This document shows positions 9,924-20,300 of a DNA stretch of 64,000 bases, one piece after another; positions within the stretch are counted from its first letter, which is position 1; each line of letters begins with the position of its first letter. Source of the stretch: Streptomyces halobius (GTDB lineage Bacteria; Actinomycetota; Actinomycetes; Streptomycetales; Streptomycetaceae); contig NZ_CP086322.1 of assembly GCF_023277745.1 (NCBI RefSeq), positions 124,001 through 188,000 of the forward strand, written 5' to 3'. A model generated the notes under the pieces. The model was not told where the DNA came from. It saw nothing but the letters and a program-made list of their open reading frames with translations, and did no database searches. A program made the translations under genes and the position numbers.

Positions 9924-11336
9924 CTAGCCATCGGCCTCCGTCACGCGCCGGGCCCGGTGGGTCCGGGGCCGGAGCTCCAGGCGAGCACCGCGCTTCGGCG
10001 TCATGGTGACGGACCGGCCGACCGGGATCTCCGGTCTCATGTCCGGGCGGTGCAGGTCGCACGTGGTCAGCAGTTCGCGGAGCACCTCCTTCATCTCCAC
10101 GATCGCGATCCGGTCGCCGAGGCAGCGGACGCGGCCGCCGCCGAACGGAATCCAGGCGGAGGTACTGGGCTTGGAGCCGAGGAACCGCTCGGGGCGGAAC
10201 GCGTAGGGGTCCGGGTAGACCTTCGGGTCGTGGTGCACCAGGTAGGCGCTCGCCCAGACCATGCTGCCCGGCTCGTAGCGCACCCCGCCGATCTCGATCG
10301 GTTTGATGACCTCACGGGGGATGATGTGCGGGTTCGGCGGGCACCGGCGGAGCGCCTCGTACACCGTGGCCGTGAGGTACTCGTCGCTGCCGGTCTCGTC
10401 GATCTCGGCGAGGAGCCGCTTGAAGACGGCCGGTTCACGGGTCAGGTGCTCCAGCGACCAGCAGATGGCCGCGGCGGTGGTCTCGGTGCCGGCGACGAAC
10501 ATGGTCATGATCTCGTCCCGTAGCTCGACGGCGCTGAGCGGCGAGCCGTTGTCCGTGGTCATGCCGAGCATCACGGCGAGCATGTCGTCGCCGGGCTCGC
10601 CCGACTCCACGCGCTCGGCGATCGCCTGGGCGAGCAGTTCGTCACAGCGGTCCCGCTGTTTGAAGAAGCGGTCGAGGCCCAGCGGCCGGATCGCCCTGAG
10701 CAGCTTCACGCCGAACGGTGACATCTCGTGCGTCTCGATCATCGTCGCGACGCTCGAATTCAGCTTCAGCATGTCCCAGATGACCTTGAACAGCTCGTCC
10801 CAGCAGGAGGGGACGTGCTTGCCGAAGACGACCTCGCGGATCACCTCGATGGTGAACTTGTGCACGTACGGGCGGAGTGCGACGGCTTTGTTGCGTGGCC
10901 AGCGGGCCACGGACTCCTTGGCCATCTGCCGGACGGATTCCTCCGTCCGCTGGTGTGCGCTGCCGCGTACCGACGGCATGATCTGCTTGCGCCGGGCGAG
11001 GTGTTCCTTCTCGTCCAGCCAGGCCAGTCCTGTCTGGCCGAAGAACTTCTCCAGCGAGGCGCTTCCCGTCCCGGTGTGCAGGACGTCGCTCGGAGCGAGG
11101 AACATCTGCTTCACGTCGTCGGGGTCCGACAGCACGTAGAGCTTGTAGCCGGGGAAGACCTTCAGTTCGAACTGTTTTCCGTACTTGCGGCGGCAGTCCA
11201 TCATGTATTCGCCGGGCCGGCGGAACAGCTGCACGTACTGCATCATCGTGGTCGTCTTGGGGCCCCGGACCCTGGATGCGGGAACTGCGGGCCGTTTCGG
11301 TTCGGTCTCGGCTGTGGTGGTGTTGCGGGTGTCCAT
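9924..11336 (-). CDS. Cytochrome P450
   Basis: A 470-residue heme monooxygenase. The I-helix oxygen-activation motif AGTETTAAA, the ExxR motif in VYEALRR, and the heme loop FGGGRVRCLG with Cys405 are all present. It is longer than typical CYP107-type macrolide P450s (about 400 residues) and its style (QYVQLFRRPGEYMM, PERFLG) is closer to the longer, eukaryote-like bacterial P450s such as CYP110-like enzymes. ATG 11336 has GAGGGG upstream and lies 57 bp after the stop of PKS C. It probably oxidises the polyketide chain or the released amino-alcohol product; the site is not predictable. Electrons may come from the ferredoxin at 50171-50497. No N-terminal membrane anchor is evident. Confidence 0.92.
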   Translation of the reverse strand: MDTRNTTTAETEPKRPAVPASRVRGPKTTTMMQYVQLFRRPGEYMMDCRRKYGKQFELKVFPGYKLYVLSDPDDVKQMFLAPSDVLHTGTGSASLEKFFGQTGLAWLDEKEHLARRKQIMPSVRGSAHQRTEESVRQMAKESVARWPRNKAVALRPYVHKFTIEVIREVVFGKHVPSCWDELFKVIWDMLKLNSSVATMIETHEMSPFGVKLLRAIRPLGLDRFFKQRDRCDELLAQAIAERVESGEPGDDMLAVMLGMTTDNGSPLSAVELRDEIMTMFVAGTETTAAAICWSLEHLTREPAVFKRLLAEIDETGSDEYLTATVYEALRRCPPNPHIIPREVIKPIEIGGVRYEPGSMVWASAYLVHHDPKVYPDPYAFRPERFLGSKPSTSAWIPFGGGRVRCLGDRIAIVEMKEVLRELLTTCDLHRPDMRPEIPVGRSVTMTPKRGARLELRPRTHRARRVTEADG

Positions 11337-11393
11337 TGCGTGGTGACCCCTCGTAGATGTGGCGTGTGGTCCGGTCGGGTCCGTTACGGCACG

Positions 11394-14300
11394 TCAGCCG
11401 CCCGTGGGGACCTGGACGACGGCCGCCAGGTCGCGCAGCGTCTCCAGCAGGCCGGTCTCGCGCAGGTCCTCGACCGGGATCGAGGCGAGCATCGCCCGGA
11501 TCTCGTCCTCCTCCGACAGCTGCGCGTCTGCCGCCGGTTGGCTCGTCCCGGCGTCCGGGGCCACCAGGGTGAGCAGGTGTTCCGCGATGGCCTGCGGTGT
11601 CGGGTGGTCGAAGGCGAGCGTGCCGTCGAGCTGCAGTCCGGTGAGCTTGTTGAGGTGAGTGCTCAGCTCCACCGCGCTCAACGAGTCGAAGCCCAGGTCC
11701 TGAAGCTCACGCTCCGGCTCGATCGCCTCGGCCGAACCGTGGCCGAGCACCACGGCGACCTGGGCCGACACCAGCTCGAGCACGATCCGGAGCCGGTCGG
11801 CCTCGGCCACGCCCGCGAGGCGGACGGCGAGCGACTGGCTCGTCTGCCCGCCGGCAGAGCCGCGCACCAGGCCGTTGGCCTCGATCTCCGGGGCCACCAG
11901 GGTGAGCAGGTGTTCCGCGATGGCCTGCGGCGTCGGGTGGTCGAAGGCGAGCGTGCCGTCGAGCTGCAGTCCGGTGAGCTTGTTGAGGTGAGTGCTCAGC
12001 TCCACCGCGCTCAACGAGTCGAAGCCCAGGTCCTGAAGCTCACGCTCCGGCTCGATCGCCTCGGCCGAACCGTGGCCGAGCACCACGGCGACTTGGGCCG
12101 ACACCAGCTCGAGCACGATCCGGAGCCGGTCGGCCTCGGCCACGCCCGCGAGGCGGACGGCGAGCGACTGGCTCGTCTGCCCGCCGGCAGAGCCGCGCAC
12201 CAGGCCGCGCAGCAGAGCGGGCAGCGTCCCGGCCGATGCCTGGCGCCGCAGTGCGGCCCGGTCCAGCTGCACCGGAACGAGCACCGGAGCGTCCAGTCCG
12301 AGCGCCTGGTCGAACAGCCCCAGGCCGAGCTCGATGGACAGCGGGCGCAGGCCCATTGCTTCCAGACGGGCGACATCGGCCTGGGCCATCCTGCCGGCCA
12401 TCCCGGTGGTGTCCGACCACAGTCCCCACGCCAGCGAGGTGGCCGGGAGTCCTGCGGCGTGCCGGCGCGCGGCGAGCGCGTCGAGCGCGGCGTTGGCCGC
12501 CGAGTAGTTCGCCTGGCCGGGGCTGCCGATCGCCGCCGCGGCCGAGGAGAACAGCACGAACGCGGACAGGTCCATCCCCGCGGTCAGTTCGTGCAGATGC
12601 CACGCCGCATCGACCTTCGACCGCATCACCCGCTCGACCTGCTCGGCGGTCAGCGACCCGACCACGCCGTCGTCCAGCACACCGGCCGCGTGCACGACCG
12701 CGGTCAGCGGCTCGTCCAGCGATGCCAGCAGTGCGGCGACCTGCTCCCGGTCGGCGACGTCGCACGCCGCGACCCGCACGCGGGCGCCGAGCTGCTCCAA
12801 CTCGGCCACCAGCTCGTCCACCCCCTCGGCCATCGCACCGCTCCTGCTGACCAGCAGCAGGTTCCCGGCGCCGTGCCGCTCCACCAGGTGCCTGGCGAAC
12901 ACCGCGCCCAGACCGCTCGTGCCACCGGTCACCAGGACCGTGCCGTCGAAGGCGGGCACCGCGTCCGGCACGGCCTGGATTCGTGCCAGTCGGGGTGCGA
13001 GGGTGCGGCCGTCGCGCACCGCGATCCGCGGCTCGTCGACACCGGCCACCGCGGCCCAGTCGGGGAATTCGGTGTCGGGCACGTCCACGTGGACGAACTG
13101 TTTCGGGTATTCGGCCTGCGCGCTGTGCACCAGAGCGCCCACCGCTGCCTGGACGGGGTCCGGTGTCTCGTCGCCGACCGCGAGGGCCCCGTGGGTCGCC
13201 ACGATCAGTCGTGCGCCGGTCAGCGACTCGACGGCCAGCCACCGCTGGACCAGGTCGAGCGTTTCGGCCACGGCGTCCCGCACGGCCTCAGGGCCGTCGC
13301 CGGGCTGCGTGGTGACGGTGGCGACGACCACGTCCGGCGTCTGCGTACCGTAGGCGAGCTCCTGCTCCAGTGCGTCCAGGTCGGCGAACTCCTGGCCAAG
13401 GACCGCCACCCGTGCCGTTGCCGACGCGCTCGAAACCTGGCTCCAGTCGACCTCGAACAGCGAGTTGCGCTGGGCCCGGCCCCCGTCCACCAGTTGCGCC
13501 GCCTCCAACGGGCGCATGTACAGCCGGTCCATGCTCAGCACCGGCTCGCCCTGCTCGCTGACGATGTCGACCCGGAGCCCGGTGCCTTCCTGCGTCGTGA
13601 CGCGTGACCTGACCCGGGACAGCCCGGTCGTGCCGAGGCGTATGTGCGACCAGGAGAACGGCAGCAGGGCGGTCTGGTCGTCGCCCCGCTGCAGCAGGCT
13701 GGGGTGCATGGCGGCGTCGAACAGGGCCGGGTGGATCCCGAACCCTTCGCCGCTGGTGTCGTCCGGCAGCGCCACTTCGGCGAACACCTCGTCGCCGACG
13801 CGCCACACGGTCCTGACGCTCCGGAAGGCGGGCCCGTAGTCGTAGCCGAGGTCGGACATGCCGGCGTAGAGCTCGTCGACCGACGCCTCCTCGGCGCCCG
13901 CGGGCGGCCATGAGAGGGCCCACTGCGCTGCTATGGGCTCGGCCTCCGGTGCGAGGAGACCTCGGGCGTGACAGGTGGTCTCCGCCAACGCGTCGTCCCC
14001 GCTGTTCTCCGGGCGGGTGTAGATGGCGACCTCGCGGCGGCCGTTGTCATCCGCCGGTCCGACGGTGACCTGGACCTGCCGTGCGACCCCGTCCTCCAGC
14101 AGCAGGGGGGCCTCCACGACCAGTTCGGCGAGCGCCTGGCAGTGGGTGCGTGCACCCGCTGCCAGGGCCAGTTCGACCAGTGCGGTGCCGGGAACGATCG
14201 TCACGTCCTGTACGACGTGGTCCTGGGTCCACCGCTGGGTGTCGGTGGACAGGCGGCCGCTGAACAGCCACTCGTCACGGTTCCCGAGCTGCGTGGCCGC

Positions 14301-17300
14301 CACCAGGATCGGGTGTTTGACCGAGCCGAGGCCGGCCGCGGCGACGTCGCCGGTGCCCGCGCCGGTGGTGAGCCAGTACCGCTCTCGTTGGAAGGCGTAG
14401 GTGGGTAGTTCGACGCGCCGGGCACCGGTACCGGCGTAGTACGCCGCCCAGTCCACCTCCGCACCCGCATTGTGCGCCTGGCCCACAAACCGTGCGAAGG
14501 TCTCCACCTCCGGGTGCCCGCCCCGCAGCACCGGAAGGAACACCCCACCGGACTCACCCTCCAGACTCTGGCGGGCCATCGCGGTCAACACCGCATCCGG
14601 ACCCAACTCCAGGAAACGGCGCACCCCCACACCCCACAGCGTCCGCACACCATCGGCGAAGCGCACCGCCCGACGCACATGCCCCACCCAGTACTCCGCG
14701 TCGAACTCCGCCACCAACTGCCCGGTCACGTTCGACACCAGGGGGATACGCGGCCTGGCGAACGACAACCCCTCAGCGACCGCACGGAACTCCTCCAACA
14801 TCGGCTCCATGCACGGCGAGTGGAACGCATGCGACACCCGCAACCACGTCGTCCTACGACCGTCCCACCGCGGCAGCCACTCCCCCACCGCCTCCCGGTC
14901 ACCCGACACCACCACCGCACGCGGACCGTTCACCGCCGCAATGTCCAACCGGCCCTCGAACCCGGCCAGCGACTCGGCGACCTCATCCTCACCGGCCTGC
15001 ACCGCGACCATCGCCCCACCAGCAGGCAACGCCCCCATCAACCTCCCACGCGCCACCACCAGTTCCACCGCATCCGCCAACGACAACACCCCCGCCACAT
15101 GCGCGGCGGCGATCTCACCCACCGAATGCCCGATCAGGTAGTCGGGGCGGATCCCCAGCGACTCCACCAGCCGGAACAGCGCCACCTCGACAGCGAACAA
15201 CGCCACCTGCGTGAACCGCGTCGAGTCCAGCACCTCACCACCCTGGGCGAGCACCTCCCGCAACGACCGCCCCAAGTGCGGATCAGCCTGCGCACACACC
15301 TCGTCCAACACCGCACCGAACAGCGGGAACCTCTCCGCCAGATCCAGCCCCATCCGAACCCGCTGCGCACCCTGACCCGAGAACAGGAACGCGGTCCCGC
15401 CCGCGATCGCATGGCCCTCGACGGCCGCGGCAGCGGATTCGCCGCCGGCGAGCGCGGCCAACACGGTCAGCAGCTCATCGCGCTCAGCGGCCACCAGTGC
15501 CGCCCGGTGATCCAGCAACGCGCGCGACGTCACCGTCGAGAACGCGACGTCCGCGACGGACAGTTCCGGCCGCGCGACCAGATGGGCCCGCAACCGCTCC
15601 GCCTGCGCCCGCAGCGCCGCACCGCTGCGGGCCGACAGCAGTACGGGCACCGCGCCCGCCGGCCGCTCCACCGGGGACTCGACCGCTTCTTCCGCGGGGG
15701 CTTCCTCAAGGATCACATGCGTGTTGGTGCCGCTGACGCCGAACGACGAGACGCCCGTGCGACGCGGCCGGTCCGAGGCGGGCCACTGACGCGCCTCGGT
15801 AAGCAGCGCGACCGCGCCCGACTCCCAGTCCACGTGCGGCGACGGCTCGTCGGCGTGCAGTGTCGGCGGCAGCACCCCGTGCCGCATGGCCATCACCATC
15901 TTGATCACACCGGCTACACCGGCCGCCGCGGAGCAGTGTCCGATGTTGGACTTGATCGTGCCCAGCCACAGCGGGTCGTCCGCCCGCTCCTGGCCGTAGG
16001 TCGCCAACAGCGCCTGTGCCTCGATCGGGTCGCCCAGGACGGTGCCCGTGCCGTGGCCCTCCACCGCGTCCACGTCGGACGGCGACAGCCCGGCACCGGC
16101 CAGGGCCGCCCGGATCACCCGCTCCTGCGACGGACCGTTGGGCGCCGTCAGCCCGTTGCTGGCACCGTCCTGGTTCACCGCACTGCCCCGCACGACGGCC
16201 AGCACACGGTGACCGTTGCGGCGCGCGTCCGACAGCCGCTCCACCACCAGCAGCCCGAGGCCGTCGGCGAACCCGGTGCCGTCCGCCTGTGCCGAGTACG
16301 CCTTGCACCGGCCGTCGGGGGCCAGACCCCGTTGCCGGCTGAAGTCGACCAGCAGGTGCGGCGCGGTCATCACCGACACGCCGCCGACCAGTGCCATCGA
16401 GCACTCGCCGGAGCGCAGCGCCTGCGAAGCCAGGTGCAGGGCGACCATCGAGGACGAGCACGCCGTGTCGACGGATACGGCGGGGCCCTCCAGGCCGAGG
16501 CTGTAGGCGACGCGTCCGGACACCACGCTGGTGGTGGTGCCGGTCAGGAAGTAGCCGTCCATCTCCCGCAGCTGCGCCGCGCCGTAGTCCGAGGTGACCG
16601 CGCCGGTGAACACACCGGTGTCACTGCCGCGCAGTGACGTCGGGTCGACCCCGGCGCTCTCGATCGCCTCCCATGCTGCTTCCAGCAGCAACCGCTGCTG
16701 CGGGTCCATGGCGAGGGCCTCACGCGGACTGATCCCGAAGAACTCCGCGTCGAAGTCGCCGACCCCGTCGATGAAGCCGCCACCGCGGGTGTACAGGGTC
16801 CCCGGCTGGTCCGGGTCCGGGTCGTAGAGCCGTTCCAGGTCCCAGCCGCGGTCGCCCGGCAGCTCGGAGATGGCGTCCTTGCCGGACACGACCATCTCCC
16901 ACAGGTCTTCCGGGGAGGTCACGCCGCCGGGGTAGCGGCAGCTCATGCCCACGATCGCGAGCGGCTCGTCGGCGTCCGCCGCTTGCGGCCCGGCCCGCAC
17001 CACGGGGCGGGGCGCCTCGACGGCCGCGAGCTCGGCGAGCAGCATCCGTGCGACTGCCGTCGGGTTCGGGTGGTCGAACACGAGGGTCGCGGGCAGTCGG
17101 AGACCGGTGACCTGGGTGAGCCGGTTGCGCAGTTCGACCCCGCTCAGCGAGTCGAATCCGAGTTCCTTGAACGCCCGGCCGTCCTCGATCGCGTCCGCCG
17201 ACGCGTGTCCCAGTACGGACGCGACCTGCGTGCGCACCAGGTCGAGTACGACCTGGTGCCGGTCGTCCTCGGCGACTTGGGCGAGCCGCTGCGCGAGCGA

Positions 17301-20300
17301 TCCGCTCGCCGCCGGACGGCGGGCGGGCGCGCGCACCAGCCCGCGCAGCAGCGGCGGCAGCAGGCCCGCGCGAGCCTGGGTGCGCAGGGCGGCCGGGTCG
17401 AGCTTGACCGGCGCCAGCAGCGCCGCGCTCGTGGACAGGCTCTGGTCGAACAGTTCCAGGCCCAGTTCGACCGGCAGCGCCCCGACGCCCAGCTGCTCCA
17501 GTCGTGCGAGCTCGGCCGCGTCGAGGTGACCGGTCATGCCGGTGGCGTCGGCCCACAGGCCCCAGGCCAGCGAACTGGCCGGCAGCCCGGCAGCGCGCCG
17601 CTGGTGCGCCAGCGCGTCCAGTGTGGCGTTGGCCGCCGCGTAGTTGGCCTGTCCGGGGCTGCCGATCAGCGCGGCGACCGAGGAGAACAGCACGAACGCC
17701 GACAGGTCCAGGTCGGCGGTCAGCTCGTGCAGATGCAGCGCCGCATCGACCTTCGGCCGCATCACGTTCGCCACCCGCTCGCAGGTCAGCGACTCGATCA
17801 CGCCGTCGTCGAGCACCCCCGCGGCATGCACGACCGCCGTGAGCGGGTAGTCCAACCCGTCCAGGAGTGCGGCGAGTTGGCCACGGTCCGCCACGTCGCA
17901 CGCGGCGACCCGCACCTGGGCGCCGAGCGCCTCCAGCTCAGCGGTCAGCTCCTTTGCCCCCTCGGCCGCCGGACCACGCCGGCTGACCAGCAGCAGATGC
18001 CGCACACCGTGCCCGGCGGCCAGGTGCCGGGCGACCAGCGCGCCCAGACCACCCGTACCACCGGTGATCAGGACCGTGCCGTTCTGGTCGATCGGCGCCG
18101 GTACCGTGAGGACGACCTTGCCGGTGTTGTGGCCCTCGCGCAGGAACCGGAAGGCCGCGCCGGCATCGCGGACGTCCCAGGCCCGGAGCGGTGCGTGGGT
18201 GAGCGCGCCCCGCTCGAACAGCGCGGTGATCTCGGTCAGCATCTCCTGCAGCCGGTCCATGCCGGCGTCGAACAGGTCGAACGACTGGTACCGCACCCCG
18301 GTGTGCGCGGCGGCCACGGTGTGCGGGTCGCGGAGGTCCGCCTTGCCCATCTCGACGAACCGGCCGCCGTTCGGCAGCAGGTCGAGCGACGCGTCGACGA
18401 ACTCGCCCGCGAGCGCGTTGAGCACCACGTCGAGGCCGCCGGCCGCGGTCAGGAAGGCGTCCCGGAAGCCGAGGTCGCGCGACGAGGCGATCCGCTCTTC
18501 CGGTACGCCGAGCGCACGCACCGCGTCCCACTTGTGCGGGCTCGCGGTGGCGTAGACCTCCGCGCCGAGGTGGGTGGCCAGCTGCACCGCGGCCATGCCG
18601 ACCCCGCCCGCCGCGGCGTGCACCAGCACCCGCTCGCCCGCGCGCACACCGGCCAGGTCGACCAGGCCGAAGTACGCGGCGAGGTAGGCCACCGGCACCG
18701 ATGCCGCCTCGGTGAACGACCAGTCTGCGGGCATCGGCACGACCGTCCTGCGGTCGGCGACGGCCAGCGGGCCGAAGCCCTCCGGGATGAACCCGAACAC
18801 CCGGTCGCCGGGCGCCAGATCGGTCACATCGGCGCCGACTTCGAGTACGACGCCCGCGGCCTCGCTGCCCAGCGGCGCCTCGTCCGGGTACCGGCCGAGT
18901 GCGATCAGCACGTCCCGGAAGTTCAGTCCGGCGGCGCGCACGCCGACGCGGATCTCGCCCGCGCCCAGTGGCCTGCCGCCTTCCGACGGAGTGAGCGCCA
19001 GGTCCTCCAGCGAACCCTTCCGCGCGCTGGTCAGCCGCCACGCGTCGCCTGACGGGCCCGCGGGTGCCCGGCCGAGCCTCGGCGCGAGCACCCGGCCGTC
19101 ACGCAGCGCGAGTTGCGGCTCGTCCGCGGCCACGAGCGCCGCCCAGTCCGGTGCGTCGCCGGTGCCGGTGTCGGTGTCGACCACCACGAACCGTCCGGGG
19201 TGCTCCGACTGCGCGCTGCGCACCAGGCCCCACACCGGGGCCGACGCCACGTCCGCCGGCTCGTCGCCCACCGCGATGCCGCCGCGCGTCGCCACGACCA
19301 GCCGCGCGTCGCCCATTCGCTCGCCGTTCAGCCACCGCTGCACCAGTTCCAGTGCCCGGACGGCGGTCTCACGCGCGGCGTCCGCGCCGGCGTTCCCGGG
19401 CGCCGGCATCTCGGCGACGACCACGTCCGGTGTGTTCGCGCCGTCGGCGATCGCCTGCTCCAGCGCGTCCAGGTCCGTGAACTCCTCGCCGAGCATGGTG
19501 ACCCGCCCGGCCCCCTTCGGCACGGTGACCTCGGCCCAGTCGATCCGGTACAGCGGGTCGCCGGTCCCCGTGGCGCTGTGAAGCTGCGCGGGGTCGACCG
19601 CGCGGAAGACGAGTTTGTCGATGTGCAGCACCGACTCGCCGTACGCGTCGACGACGTCGACGCGCAGCGTGGAGTCGCCGGCCGGGGAGAGCCGCACCCG
19701 GGCGCCGGTCGCTCCGCCCCCGCCGATCCGTACACCGGACCAGGAGAACGGCAGGACGACCGAGTTGCCCGGCTCCTTCTCCAGCAGGCCGCCGTGCATG
19801 GCGGCGTCGAGCAGCCCCGGGTGGACGCCGAACCCGGCGTTGTCGGCGCCGTCCGGCAGCGCGATCTCCGCGTAGACCTCGTGTCCCAGACGCCATGCGG
19901 CGCGCACGCACTGGAACACCGGCCCGTAGTCGTATCCGAGGTCCGTCATGCCCGCGTAGAGCACGTCCACCGACGCGGCCTGGGCACCCGTCGGCGGCCA
20001 TTGGGCCGCCCAGTCGGCGGCCGGCGCGAGCGCGGGCACGGTGGTCTCGGGGGCGAGCCGGCCGCGCCCGTGACAGGTGGCCTGCTGCCGCTGGTCGTCG
20101 TCGGTCTCCCGGCGCGAGTAGATCGCCACCTCGCGGCGGCCGTCGGCATCAGCCCGGCCGATGGTGATCTGGACCTGACGCGCCGCGTCGTCGGCGAGCA
20201 CCAGCGGTGCCTGAAGCACCATTTCGTCCGCCACGGCGCAGCCCGCCTCGCGGCCGGCGGTCAGTGCCATCTCGACCAGTGCGATGCCCGGGACGATCAC

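Noticed and set aside
10728..13607. Very long open frames on the plus strand opposite the PKS genes (for example here, 23201-27130 and 28904-32608)
   Set aside because: They are shadows of high-GC coding on the minus strand: rich in Arg, Gly, Val, Ala and His, with no domain resemblance, and they follow the repeat structure of the PKS modules.
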